A stretch of 26,057 nt of DNA, taken from NCBI GenBank assembly GCA_028687495.1, contig JAQUAA010000005.1, forward strand, positions 1 to 26,057. The letters run 5' to 3'. The translations under genes and the position numbers were made by a program. The DNA comes from Minisyncoccota bacterium (GTDB lineage Bacteria > Patescibacteriota > Minisyncoccia > Minisyncoccales > RBG-13-42-11). Shown in pieces: positions 1-7,120 of this stretch; positions within the stretch are counted from its first letter, which is position 1, and every line of letters starts with the position of its first letter. The notes under the pieces are model-generated. The model saw only the letters and a program-made list of their open reading frames with translations, did not search any database and was not told where the DNA came from.

Positions 1-253
1 CGAACTTGTCTTCAATCTTTGTTATTCTGGCTCTTGCCCCAAATTCCTTTCTGATAAAAACCTCCAAATCCTTTTTTCTCTGCCTGAAGCCGCGAACCTT
101 TCTTTTTTTGGTTCTCTTTGCCATGGTGTCAGAAGTCAAACCAATGGTCACTTCCCCCAACGAAAAAGCCTTTCTCAGCAAGGCCCTGTGTCCTTCGTGT
201 ATCAGGTCAAAGGTTCCTCCGATGACCACTTTTTTCTTTTCAGTCGCTGCCAT
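1..253 (-). CDS. coaD: Phosphopantetheine adenylyltransferase, archaeal/eukaryotic type (5' part only)
   Basis: The reading frame starts at the ATG at 253 and runs off the left edge, leaving about 84 residues. Near the N-terminus it has GGTFD (residues 12-16) followed by HEGH (19-22), the nucleotidyltransferase signature that binds ATP. The next part, ALLRKAF and VTIGLTSD, matches the archaeal/eukaryotic form of this enzyme (COG1019) rather than the usual bacterial CoaD, which normally has TxGH. The reaction is ATP plus 4'-phosphopantetheine to dephospho-CoA, the fourth step of CoA synthesis, in the cytoplasm. No SD is visible before the start, and a terminator hairpin lies just upstream at 268-305. 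A related cytidylyltransferase cannot be excluded because the C-terminal half is missing. Confidence 0.75.
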   Translation of the reverse strand, partial: MAATEKKKVVIGGTFDLIHEGHRALLRKAFSLGEVTIGLTSDTMAKRTKKRKVRGFRQRKKDLEVFIRKEFGARARITKIEDKF

Positions 254-267
254 TTTATTATCTTACC

Positions 268-305
268 AAAAAATCGCCCGGCGCGTTAGCGCCCAGAGCG
301 ATTTT
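268..305 (-). terminator. Rho-independent terminator of the RRM gene
   Basis: An outer stem AAAATCGC (270-277) pairs with GCGATTTT (298-305), and an inner GGCGC/GCGCC stem closes on a GTTA loop. Read on the minus strand it ends in a run of T. It sits between the RRM gene and the coaD-type gene. Confidence 0.65.
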
Positions 306-321
306 CGGTCTTTAATGTTTT

Positions 322-660
322 TTACCAGTTGTCTCTGCGACCTCCGCCGAAGCCACGGCCCCTGTCTCCACCGCGATTGCCGCGCTGGAATCCTCCCCCT
401 TCGGTTCGGGGTTCCATGGGACGGGCTTCGTTCACCGTTATGGTCCTGCCGTCAAGTTCCTTGCCGTTAAACATTTCAATCGCTTTCTTGGCTTCCTCGT
501 CAGACGACATTTCAACAAAACCGAATCCTTTGGAGCGACCGGAAGATCTGTCAACAATGATGGTTGCCGATTCAACGGTTCCCGCCTTTGAAAAGGTTTC
601 TTTCAGGCCGTTTTCAGTGGTATCGAAGGATATTCCTCCGACGAATAATTTTTTTGCCAT
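322..660 (-). CDS. RRM-domain RNA-binding protein with Gly/Arg-rich tail
   Basis: The 112-residue protein is one RNA recognition motif plus a short disordered tail. RNP2 is LFVGGI (residues 5-10) and RNP1 is KGFGFVEM (44-51), with the aromatic residues that stack on RNA bases. Residues 86-110 are rich in Gly and Arg (RGG-like). This is the layout of the small single-RRM proteins of cyanobacteria and other bacteria, which bind single-stranded RNA and are often cold-induced; target RNAs cannot be read from sequence. The start at 660 is preceded by AAGGA, 8 bases upstream, and a promoter candidate lies at 718-746. It appears to be a single-gene unit, closed by the hairpin at 268-305. Confidence 0.9.
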   Translation of the reverse strand: MAKKLFVGGISFDTTENGLKETFSKAGTVESATIIVDRSSGRSKGFGFVEMSSDEEAKKAIEMFNGKELDGRTITVNEARPMEPRTEGGGFQRGNRGGDRGRGFGGGRRDNW

Positions 661-717
661 AATGTTTTCCTTAAATTATATGTTAAGTTAGCCGACCATC
701 TTAAAACTTACCCTTTC

Positions 718-746
718 ATATTATCTCATTTTTTAATCTAAAGCAA
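718..746 (-). promoter_or_regulatory. Promoter candidate for the RRM gene
   Basis: On the minus strand TTGCTT (741-746) and TAATAT (718-723) are separated by 17 bases, a fair sigma70-type match. It implies an untranslated leader of about 50 bases before the RRM start, long enough for post-transcriptional control. Confidence 0.4.
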
Positions 747-767
747 GCGCGGCCTAAGGGGCCGCGC
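747..767 (-). terminator. GC-rich hairpin at the end of the 754-1173 gene
   Basis: GCGCGGCC (747-754) pairs perfectly with GGCCGCGC (760-767) around a 5-base loop. The stop codon of the gene ends inside the hairpin. Only a weak T-rich stretch follows on the minus strand, so it may be a poor terminator or an RNA 3'-end stabiliser. Confidence 0.45.
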
Positions 768-1173
768 CATGTTGAATTTGATTTATTATTGAAAGAGCTT
801 GGGTGAACTGTGTTTCCAGTTCCTGAATCTGAAGAGGCAGGAATTCCGGATGCTTCGCTTTCCCGTTCTTGTCCCGGAAAATGCAAAAGGGTTGGGGAAT
901 AACGCAAAGGCATTCCCTTCTGGGCAGGTCGTAATAGCAGTACTGCCTGTCATCGTCTATCAGATAAGAAGGACAGACCCCGAAATCCAGCTGATACTTA
1001 TGATGCAGGTAGAAAACCAGCTGTCTGGCCGCCATCGGGCTCCAGAGCGGTGTTTCAGGAGCCAATTCCATCAGTTTGTCGTATCTTTCCTTGAGACCGC
1101 TGCACTGCCGCAACGCTTCGATGCCCTTAACCTGTTCGATCGCCACGATTGTTCTGACTACCCTGTCTTTCAA
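754..1173 (-). CDS. Unrecognised 139-residue protein coupled to the BtpA-like gene
   Basis: I do not recognise this protein. It has no membrane segment or signal peptide and five Cys, three of them in a central stretch (residues about 67-97) that also contains a YYDLPR motif, so metal binding is possible but unproven. The start is a TTG at 1173 that overlaps the TGA stop of the upstream BtpA-like gene in the string TTGA, with AGGAG 8 bases upstream. The two genes are therefore almost certainly translated together and may act together. The stop codon lies inside the hairpin at 747-767. Confidence 0.7.
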   Translation of the reverse strand: MKDRVVRTIVAIEQVKGIEALRQCSGLKERYDKLMELAPETPLWSPMAARQLVFYLHHKYQLDFGVCPSYLIDDDRQYCYYDLPRRECLCVIPQPFCIFRDKNGKAKHPEFLPLQIQELETQFTQALSIINQIQHGAAP

Positions 1174-1946
1174 TTTTTTCTCTCCTTTCTCATTTTTTCC
1201 ACTCTGGCTATCAGTTGCTTTACCATGTTTTCGTCGATGGGTTCGCCGGGAACGACTCCGTTCCTTTTGAGGGCAGTGCCGACAATGGCACCGTCTGCAA
1301 AACTGAGCTGCATTTCAACGTTGATGACGTTAAGCCCGCTTCCCACCAGCACCGGATGAGTCAGCACCGTATCCTTGGTTCGGCGGATGTCGTTCAGGCT
1401 GGCTTCTCCCCCCGTATATTTGCCGGTTACCACGATGGCATCGCAAAGCGGTTTCGCTTTCTTTGCCGAATCGCTGATTGGCATCAGGGGATTTTCCAGG
1501 GTGTAGTATTTGGGATGGATTCCTCCCAGAACCGCAATTCCCGGGAAAAGCTTCCTGAATTTGAGAAACTCTTCCGGATTCACCGAATCGCAGCCGATGA
1601 AATTACCGGTCACGTGGTCCAGTTGGATGAACTTGGCGCCGCAACTCCCGGCAACACAGAGAGCTCCCTTATAATCATTCGGCAGAAGGTTTACGCCTAC
1701 AGGCAAAGAAGTGGCTTTAACAACCGCTTCCGTGATTTCGGCTATTCTTTTTCTCGTCTCTTTTGTCGCCAGGTTTGAACCCTGCTGGTATCCCCAGCCG
1801 TAATTCTCGACTATCAGGCCGTCAACAAACGGACTGAGCTTGTCCAGGTCTTCCATCACCTGCTTTAGCTGCGTTGTTTTTCCTCCTTCAAAAACGTGCA
1901 GCATGGCAATTATCGGTTTTACCACTCGGAAAATATCGTTGAACAT
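1170..1946 (-). CDS. BtpA/SgcQ-family TIM-barrel protein
   Basis: The 258-residue protein matches the BtpA family: KPIIAMLHV near the N-terminus, GLIVENYGW, GVNLLPNDYKGAL, DAIVVTGKYTGG, VLVGSGLN and ADGAIVGTALKRNG in the expected order, the last two resembling the phosphate-binding strand-loops of a TIM barrel. BtpA is needed for photosystem I accumulation in cyanobacteria, and SgcQ is a putative sugar-metabolism protein of E. coli; the biochemical activity of the family is not settled, so a photosynthetic role should not be assumed here. The start at 1946 has a near-perfect SD (AGGAGGTGAT) and the promoter at 1986-2013. Its stop overlaps the start of the next gene. Confidence 0.85.
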   Translation of the reverse strand: MFNDIFRVVKPIIAMLHVFEGGKTTQLKQVMEDLDKLSPFVDGLIVENYGWGYQQGSNLATKETRKRIAEITEAVVKATSLPVGVNLLPNDYKGALCVAGSCGAKFIQLDHVTGNFIGCDSVNPEEFLKFRKLFPGIAVLGGIHPKYYTLENPLMPISDSAKKAKPLCDAIVVTGKYTGGEASLNDIRRTKDTVLTHPVLVGSGLNVINVEMQLSFADGAIVGTALKRNGVVPGEPIDENMVKQLIARVEKMRKERKN

Positions 1947-1985
1947 GCTATCACCTCCTCAAGTATTCACTTTTCAAGATAATAT

Positions 1986-2013
1986 ATTATACTAAAAATC
2001 CTAAAAAAATCAA
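1986..2013 (-). promoter_or_regulatory. Promoter of the BtpA-like operon
   Basis: On the minus strand TTGATT (2008-2013) and TATAAT (1986-1991) are 16 bases apart. The -10 box is perfect. The start codon is about 40 bases downstream, behind a near-perfect SD. Confidence 0.65.
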
Positions 2014-2037
2014 TGACCAAGTCCGCGCCCGCCGAAC

Positions 2038-2061
2038 AAAAAGTCGCCTCCTCGGCGACTT
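2038..2061 (-). terminator. Rho-independent terminator of the 4-TM protein gene
   Basis: AAGTCGCC (2041-2048) pairs with GGCGACTT (2054-2061) around a 5-base loop. On the minus strand the stem is followed by TTTTTG. It lies 11 bases after the stop of the 2073-2606 gene. Confidence 0.7.
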
Positions 2062-2072
2062 GTTGATAAGTA

Positions 2073-2606
2073 TTAAATATTTTGGCTGTTTTTAAACAGG
2101 GAAAATCCGTAAATGTGGAAAAACGGGAACAGTATGAGAAAGTTCAGAATGTTGAAAACGCCTTTTTCGACCCAGAAATTCAATTCAAGAATTTGTTGCG
2201 AAACAAAGGCCGTCCCGCCGTTAAAAGCAAGCCAGACAACGAATATGATGATGAGCCGCTTTGCACCGAAGATTTTCGGCAAACTTTTTATCTTTTCCCA
2301 GGAGGTCCCCAATCTTCTCCATCCCCTTTTGTAGCATTCGAAAAATCCAGCGCCCCTGTTGGCTATCAGTTCCGACAAGGCGAACTGGTTCCAAAAAATG
2401 GTTACGAGGAAAATTACCGCGGAAAAAGCCATTAATGCTAAGGTGACTGGGCTGGAAGGAATTTTTATTGCTCCCGTGTCCAACCCGACTGCCTTTTCAG
2501 GATAACCCGCACAGACGAGTCCGATTAATATGGCGGGCAGCGCCAACGCAAGAATTCTTCCGAAGTTGTTTGCGTATGAAACGAAACTTTCTTTTAATTT
2601 TTCCAT
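2073..2606 (-). CDS. Unrecognised membrane protein with four transmembrane segments
   Basis: The 177-residue protein has hydrophobic segments at about 15-35, 53-72, 117-135 and 149-168, separated by a basic loop (residues 84-116: GFFECYKRGWRRLG and following) that probably faces the cytoplasm. The overall pattern is like small integral membrane proteins of the 'glycerophosphodiesterase membrane domain' type, but no signature allows a firm family call. No SD precedes the ATG; the leader is A/T only. The gene is closed by the hairpin at 2038-2061 and lies 38 bases after the SET gene, so the two may share a transcript. Confidence 0.75.
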   Translation of the reverse strand: MEKLKESFVSYANNFGRILALALPAILIGLVCAGYPEKAVGLDTGAIKIPSSPVTLALMAFSAVIFLVTIFWNQFALSELIANRGAGFFECYKRGWRRLGTSWEKIKSLPKIFGAKRLIIIFVVWLAFNGGTAFVSQQILELNFWVEKGVFNILNFLILFPFFHIYGFSLFKNSQNI

Positions 2607-2644
2607 ATATTTTTAATTATTATTAATTATTTTTCGACCTGAAT

Positions 2645-3049
2645 TTAAATTTTTAAATCAAATCGTTTTATGAATCCTCGGCATTTTTCAGTGCCACAGG
2701 TACATATGAAACTGGTGGAAGAACCCTGTCTTGTATAGTCCGAGGTTATTTCCTCCCCTTTTTTAATGTCTTTTATGGCCACGTCCCGTCCGTTTCTCGC
2801 TTCCGTATTGGCATCGCAGGAATGGTTAACGTACTTTTCCGGTGATTGCATCAAGAAATATCCGTTATCAACGCTCTTGTATATGTAATGCCTTTTGTCA
2901 GTCGGTATCTTTTCAACCTCTGACTCTTTCAGGGCTTTTGGATTCCAGCTTAAGACAACTTCGCCTTTTTTAAAGTTTCTGTTGGCGAAAACTCCCTTAT
3001 TACTGATCTTTGACTTTTTAACGACGATGTCGTTCTTTTTCCCCTTCAT
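2645..3049 (-). CDS. SET-domain protein (putative lysine methyltransferase)
   Basis: The 134-residue protein is a compact SET domain plus post-SET. KGVFA (residues 18-22) is the N-terminal SET strand, YVNHSCDANT (73-82) contains the NHSC core that binds S-adenosylmethionine and forms the pseudoknot, and EEITSDYT (99-106) holds the catalytic Tyr (Y105). The CTCGTEKCRGFI segment (116-127) is the post-SET zinc/substrate motif CxCx4C. SET proteins methylate lysines on proteins; bacterial and archaeal examples can act on DNA-binding or ribosomal proteins, and the target here is unknown. No SD precedes the ATG at 3049. Acquisition from a eukaryote or archaeon at some time is plausible, although SET proteins are recurrent in small-genome bacteria. 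Confidence 0.88.
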   Translation of the reverse strand: MKGKKNDIVVKKSKISNKGVFANRNFKKGEVVLSWNPKALKESEVEKIPTDKRHYIYKSVDNGYFLMQSPEKYVNHSCDANTEARNGRDVAIKDIKKGEEITSDYTRQGSSTSFICTCGTEKCRGFIKRFDLKI

Positions 3050-3084
3050 ATATTTTATTCTACCAAAAAACCGCCCTAACAGAA

Positions 3085-3125
3085 ACCTCTCAAGATACTT
3101 GCTCTAAGGCTTTCTCTTGAGAGGT
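3085..3125 (-). terminator. Long inverted repeat after the 3156-3641 gene
   Basis: ACCTCTCAAGA (3085-3095) is perfectly complementary to TCTTGAGAGGT (3115-3125), an 11-bp stem with a 19-base loop. On the minus strand a T6 run follows about 15 bases later. It could be a terminator or the body of a small RNA. Confidence 0.4.
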
Positions 3126-3155
3126 CTGATTTTCGGCAATCCCTCCTTTAGTGGA

Positions 3156-3641
3156 TTACCTTGCTATTGCGGTGCTGCGGTCATGCGGTCCTTCCGGAGG
3201 CTCCTTTGCCTTCTCTTTCTTTTTTTTCTTCGGGGGCGGGTCAATCTGTTCAAGGTCCGATCCGTCAAAAGTCTTGATTTCAGGAATTTCGCCCTTCCCG
3301 TTTATCGTCGCCTGGATACCGTAGCGGTCACCGGCATAAGGATATTTTATGCGTAACACTGCCACGCCAGTAAAACCGCTCAGGTGATCCTTGACTTTCA
3401 CCCCCAGCTTGAAAGCGTTGGGAATTTTAGTCATCGGCGGCAGGTCCTCTTTGGGCGGAGCGACAATCTCGAGATCCGGTTCATCGATGAACTTCGCATC
3501 CGGCAGCTGCTTCTCGTTATCCACCGGCGGTTGAACGCCGTAAGAAACGCAGCGGTTCATGTGTTCCACGCGACAGATCACTATTCCCTTGAATTCGGTG
3601 ATTTTGTCGCGTACCGTAGAACCAAATGCAATAACGCTCAT
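3156..3641 (-). CDS. Protein of two tandem phage-like repeats with a Lys-rich tail
   Basis: The start is set at the ATG at 3641 because AGGAGG lies six bases upstream; an in-frame extension to 3698 has no such signal. The 161-residue product carries two copies of one small domain: GSTVRDKITEFKGIVICRVE... and GVKVKDHLSGFTGVAVLRIK..., each ending with a FID/FDG-x-DLE motif. Single copies of this domain (G-x-V-x-D-x2-xGFxG) occur as small uncharacterised proteins in phages and prophages, which is family knowledge and not proof of phage origin here. The C-terminus (PPPKKKKKEKAKEPP) is basic and disordered. A strong promoter candidate is at 3731-3759. Function unknown. Confidence 0.75.
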   Translation of the reverse strand: MSVIAFGSTVRDKITEFKGIVICRVEHMNRCVSYGVQPPVDNEKQLPDAKFIDEPDLEIVAPPKEDLPPMTKIPNAFKLGVKVKDHLSGFTGVAVLRIKYPYAGDRYGIQATINGKGEIPEIKTFDGSDLEQIDPPPKKKKKEKAKEPPEGPHDRSTAIAR

Positions 3642-3730
3642 AATGCCCTCCTTATAAATTGTAAAGCACCACTTGCTGTTTTCTTCGCTGACTTTCACAG
3701 TCGAAGTGCCTTGGATTTCTCCGTAGCGGC

Positions 3731-3759
3731 GAAATATCCCAGGAAAGACAGTGTGTCAA
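3731..3759 (-). promoter_or_regulatory. Promoter of the tandem-repeat protein gene
   Basis: On the minus strand a perfect TTGACA (3754-3759) and TATTTC (3731-3736) are 17 bases apart. The -35 box overlaps the stop codon of the upstream Nudix gene, giving the repeat protein its own transcript. Confidence 0.55.
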
Positions 3760-4328
3760 TCGTAAGGATAGTGGTCAATGGCGGTATAAAGAAGAAACCG
3801 CATTCTGGGAGAAACAATCTCGATACTGCTAAGCTCTTCAACGCTGAAGAAACGTATTTCTCCTCTTTCCTCTTTCTTCCTGAATTCATCAGTTTCTTCG
3901 ACGTATTGCCGCTTGTAAGGAAGCGACAATACGAAGGCGAGATCAATGATTCCGTTTTTCTCGTTCAGAATCCAGGCGGGCTGCAAAAGAAGCGGTTTGG
4001 GAAGAGGCGCTTTCAGCATCAGGCCGGCTTCTTCCCTCAGTTCCTGGCTCAGGCAGTACCATATTGCCTTTTGATACTGCTGGCGCTGATTCGCAGAAAC
4101 CGGCTCTTCTTCCTTGAAATGGGAAATTTCCACTCCCCCGCCGACCATTTCCCATTTTCCGGAAAGGTCAGCGCCCAGGAGTGAATCTTTCTCCAGCCGC
4201 CTGCGTAAAAGCACTTTCTTCTCTTCGTTCCCCATGGCCACAAAGAGACCTATGCCCGTGGCAACTGCCCGGCCGCGTTCCAGATTCTTCCTACTTGCAG
4301 TCAAAATCAACTCGCTCATTTCGTCCAT
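3756..4328 (-). CDS. Nudix hydrolase with an enlarged Nudix box
   Basis: The 190-residue protein has GKWEMVGGGVE (residues 57-67) and QELREEAGL (95-103), the two halves of a Nudix box (G-x5-E-x7-REUxEExGU), which hydrolyses nucleoside diphosphates linked to another group. The metal-binding EE-x-G is intact. Two oddities: about 16 extra residues separate the glycines from the helix, and the conserved Arg of REU is Gln (Q95). The start at 4328 is supported by GGAGG with a 7-base spacer. Substrate cannot be predicted. Confidence 0.82.
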   Translation of the reverse strand: MDEMSELILTASRKNLERGRAVATGIGLFVAMGNEEKKVLLRRRLEKDSLLGADLSGKWEMVGGGVEISHFKEEEPVSANQRQQYQKAIWYCLSQELREEAGLMLKAPLPKPLLLQPAWILNEKNGIIDLAFVLSLPYKRQYVEETDEFRKKEERGEIRFFSVEELSSIEIVSPRMRFLLYTAIDHYPYD

Positions 4329-4357
4329 TGTAAACCTCCATTAAGTTATTTTGTGCT

Positions 4358-4390
4358 AAAAAAAACAATACCACATTTTTGTGGTATTGT
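4358..4390 (-). terminator. Strong rho-independent terminator
   Basis: ACAATACCAC (4365-4374) pairs perfectly with GTGGTATTGT (4381-4390) around a 6-base loop. On the minus strand it is followed by eight T. It ends the transcript of the 4415-5254 gene, and probably of the run of secreted and membrane proteins before it. Confidence 0.85.
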
Positions 4391-4414
4391 CAACTTCTTA
4401 CGTAAGGGTTTGTT

Positions 4415-5254
4415 TTATGGAATTATAAGCTGCCCAAGAAAGAAGCTTACGATATTCATTATCAAGCTGATCAGTAAAGCTTTCTTCCAGCTTAACGCCT
4501 TGCGAGTGATTAGTCTGAAAATCCACGCCTCGAAAACAACGGCTATGATTTCCAAAATGAAAATTATGCTCGTCAGCGGAATATAATAGTCTGCAAACCA
4601 GACAAAAGGGACGGAAATTACGTTACCGATCAGCAGCCCCAGAAATGCGCGCTTCGGCGCTTGTTTAAGCAGAAAGAAAATAAGAAGCACCACTCCCTCC
4701 AACAGAACCGTTACGATTAAACCCAAAACCATCAGGGAAATGAAATCAGACGGCCACTCTGGCCAGTTACCTTTATCAACCTGCACGACATCAACCTTGA
4801 CGCTGTCGTCTTCGAACAACTGAACGGAATATTCCGTCGGAGTGTCTGAACCGTAATGGCCCAAATAATTCCTTTCTATGGCGCCAGAAATAAAAGTCTT
4901 ATCCAGGCTCGGTATGTAAACGGCAAATTTTAATTCGCCAAGGTAATAACCGTCGCTAAAATAACAGCTGCTGTCAGACTGGCAATTGCCGCTTCCAACG
5001 GGAATCCAATTGCAATTTTTTTCAGGGTCCGGCTGGTTTATATCCAATTGCGGAATGGTGTCTATTTTCTGATAAGTGCTGTTAATTTGTCCGCTGCATT
5101 TCAATACGACGACTGAAAAATTGTTATCAGCTATATTCTGGTTTTCATAAGTGAAACTGGCAGTGAACGGCGGAGGCGCCGGAGCATCGGCCTGCGCAAA
5201 AAGAGGCAGGGAAAAAGCCGCTATAAATGAAATTAAAAATGCTATATTCTTCAT
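4415..5254 (-). CDS. Unrecognised exported membrane protein with signal peptide and four C-terminal TM helices
   Basis: Residues 1-22 form a classic signal peptide ending AQA. Residues 23-165 are an extracytoplasmic domain with five Cys (53, 81, 91, 97 and the paired NWIPVGSGNCQSDSSC stretch), and residues 171-196, 203-220, 226-246 and 257-276 are hydrophobic helices. The outside domain looks like a beta-rich 'carbohydrate or ligand-binding' type fold only in composition; I recognise no family. It starts with ATG at 5254 without SD, 19 bases after the 5273-5809 gene, and ends at a strong terminator, so it is probably the last gene of a cell-envelope transcript. Confidence 0.75.
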   Translation of the reverse strand: MKNIAFLISFIAAFSLPLFAQADAPAPPPFTASFTYENQNIADNNFSVVVLKCSGQINSTYQKIDTIPQLDINQPDPEKNCNWIPVGSGNCQSDSSCYFSDGYYLGELKFAVYIPSLDKTFISGAIERNYLGHYGSDTPTEYSVQLFEDDSVKVDVVQVDKGNWPEWPSDFISLMVLGLIVTVLLEGVVLLIFFLLKQAPKRAFLGLLIGNVISVPFVWFADYYIPLTSIIFILEIIAVVFEAWIFRLITRKALSWKKALLISLIMNIVSFFLGQLIIP

Positions 5255-5272
5255 GTTTTCAATTAAATTTTA

Positions 5273-5809
5273 TTATTCGGTTGACGGATTAATTATATTA
5301 TCGACCGCATCGAAAATATCTCGGCAATCTCGGGGCGGATTGTGAAATGATTTTTTAACTCCGTCCAGATTTATCTGATAATCCCAGCCGGCGTCCATAA
5401 TCGTCTGAGGAGGGCAATCTTTCTCCATAACACCGGAATCTCTTATCGTTTTTTCAATTCGCTCCATAGTGGATGAAGATAATTGCTTTTGGATGTCCGG
5501 GTCAGGCTCCCTTCCGTTTTCTTCATTATATTTGATGAACCCCGACATTTTTATAAGCTTCCCATCAGAATAAAGATACAATTCGCTATAACAGCCGCCC
5601 TGTTCATTTTTTTCGTTTCCGCACAATCCAGCCCACCAGGAAGAAAAATACAACAAATTGGGATCGGCCAATCTTTGTTCCTTAAGACTGAGGGTTCCAT
5701 GATTTTCACCCTCTCCCCAGTTATTGATTACTTGAACAGCTTCATATATCCCAAAAGCCAAAATAACCATTACAGCGATCCATAAAATTATTTTTGTTCT
5801 TTTGGTCAT
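5273..5809 (-). CDS. Unrecognised membrane-anchored extracytoplasmic protein
   Basis: The 178-residue protein has a short basic N-terminus (MTKRTK), one hydrophobic helix (about 7-26) and a polar domain outside the cell with Cys in the pattern LCGNE...GGCYSE...KDCPP...RDCRD, enough for two disulfides. No catalytic motif is visible. It lies 10 bases after the 5820-6563 gene and 19 bases before the next one. Function unknown; role in the cell surface is inferred from topology only. Confidence 0.72.
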   Translation of the reverse strand: MTKRTKIILWIAVMVILAFGIYEAVQVINNWGEGENHGTLSLKEQRLADPNLLYFSSWWAGLCGNEKNEQGGCYSELYLYSDGKLIKMSGFIKYNEENGREPDPDIQKQLSSSTMERIEKTIRDSGVMEKDCPPQTIMDAGWDYQINLDGVKKSFHNPPRDCRDIFDAVDNIINPSTE

Positions 5810-5819
5810 ATTTTATCTT

Positions 5820-6563
5820 TTAACGCGGAGGTATGCTGGCGCACTCTTTAAAACCGTTGCCGACATCCTGGATATAGGTATAAGGGCAGGCAGACGGGCA
5901 TTTACAGCTTTGAGGGATAACAACGCCCATGCCTCCCGGACACGTAGTCGGGCAGTTGCTGCCGCCGCCCCCTCCGCCTCCTCCGTTAAAAATGTCAAAA
6001 ACTCCGTTTGCCGCCAAAACAATTGAAATAATGATGATTGCCATTATGAAAACAATCAAATTAATGGCTTTTTGGTTCGGCTTGGGAGCTTTGGGAGCTG
6101 CTTTACTTTCGGAAGGAGCCGATTCGTTTCTTTGTGGTGTAAATAGATTATCCAAATCAAGGCTTGGCGAACCGCTTCTGGTACGTCCTCCGGCCGTACC
6201 TTGGCGAGCCTGAGGAGCGTTTTGCTGAACCGGCCTTTGCTGGGCCTTGGAATTAATGACGACACTCACGCTATCAACGCTGGTCTCGAATGTTCCTCCG
6301 GTTTCCCCCCGAACCGTAAATAAATAAGTGCCGTCTTTTATGCCGAGGGGAAGCCTGATTGTCAAACTCGACATAATTCCTTGGGGATTAGGAGTGACGA
6401 CACGAGGATCCACGAACGCCACTATCCCGACCGATGTCCAATCTGTTACCGTTAAGGTAATGGGCGTGGCTGCGCCATGGATTAATCCAACCAGCAGCGG
6501 CACGGTAATTGTTTGGCCGGGTAAAGCTGTGACTATATGCGTATCCAGGGTAACTTTAAACAT
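5820..6563 (-). CDS. Unrecognised protein: beta-domain, linker, one TM helix, poly-Gly and Cys-rich tail
   Basis: The 247-residue protein has a beta-strand-rich domain with immunoglobulin-like character at 1-105 (LPGQTITVPLLVGL..., GTYLFTVRGE...), a Gln/Pro/Ala linker (106-165), one hydrophobic helix (167-186), an eight-Gly run (194-201) and a tail with Cys at 204, 208, 220, 222, 226 and 241. With no signal peptide, the N-terminal domain is probably cytoplasmic and the Cys-rich tail outside. No family match is recognised. The poly-Gly run followed by Cys pairs is unusual. It is sandwiched between other membrane proteins, with gaps of 10 and 16 bases. Confidence 0.72.
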   Translation of the reverse strand: MFKVTLDTHIVTALPGQTITVPLLVGLIHGAATPITLTVTDWTSVGIVAFVDPRVVTPNPQGIMSSLTIRLPLGIKDGTYLFTVRGETGGTFETSVDSVSVVINSKAQQRPVQQNAPQARQGTAGGRTRSGSPSLDLDNLFTPQRNESAPSESKAAPKAPKPNQKAINLIVFIMAIIIISIVLAANGVFDIFNGGGGGGGGSNCPTTCPGGMGVVIPQSCKCPSACPYTYIQDVGNGFKECASIPPR

Positions 6564-6579
6564 GTTTTTAAGATTAAGT

Positions 6580-7098
6580 TTAATTCTTCTTATTAAAAAC
6601 GAATTGGGACTTGCTGTATGGTTCTGTTGTTTCGCCTATCAGTTCTAATTTTCCTCCCCTTACTGACCATTTCCACGTGGCTGTTTTAAAAAATTCCGAT
6701 TCCAGAATCAGATTGTCGCCGTCAATCGAAAAAGGAGAATACTCGGCGGGCAGCTGTCTTTGTTTTTCGTCGAAATCGCCCGAACGGAATTTATCTCCCT
6801 TGAACTCAAAATAGTTCTTTTTTTCCTCAACGGGAAGAGATTCGTACTTTTTAAGCATGGGGTCGAAACGAAAATGCTTTTCCAATACCCAGACGCCCTG
6901 TATCGCAGCCCCTTTATTCCCGCCGGGGAGTTTTGAATTGTAGATACGCTTTATTACTATCAGAAAAACGATCAAGGCGACAGCTGATAAAATAACAATG
7001 CCCTGTAATTCTGTATCCGCACTGCCGAAAGCGTAGATAAAAGCGGGAAGAACGGCAAATAATATTATAATTTTCACCAGCGCCATTAAAAATTTCAT
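6580..7098 (-). CDS. Unrecognised protein: two TM helices and a C-terminal beta-barrel-like domain
   Basis: Two hydrophobic helices (about 5-24 and 31-50) precede a soluble domain. That domain (about 66-170) begins IQGVWVLEKHF and has alternating strands (FEFKGDKFRSGDF, WKWSVRGGKLELIGE), a pattern like the lipocalin-like 'GxWxL...' stress domain families, which is a resemblance and not an identification. With a 2-TM hairpin the domain would be cytoplasmic. The ATG at 7098 lacks an SD; a weak TTGACA-containing promoter lies just upstream. It would be the first gene of the 4415-7098 membrane-protein run. Confidence 0.7.
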   Translation of the reverse strand: MKFLMALVKIIILFAVLPAFIYAFGSADTELQGIVILSAVALIVFLIVIKRIYNSKLPGGNKGAAIQGVWVLEKHFRFDPMLKKYESLPVEEKKNYFEFKGDKFRSGDFDEKQRQLPAEYSPFSIDGDNLILESEFFKTATWKWSVRGGKLELIGETTEPYSKSQFVFNKKN

Positions 7099-7120
7099 AT
7101 TACCGTGGTTTTTAGGTTAT

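Noticed and set aside
799..1359. Plus-strand open frame of 186 codons
   Set aside because: It lies over the BtpA-like and 754-1173 genes, and has no start signal or domain.
3384..4184. A 266-codon plus-strand open frame
   Set aside because: It overlaps the repeat protein and Nudix genes on minus, whose motifs are clear; the plus frame shows no recognisable domain.
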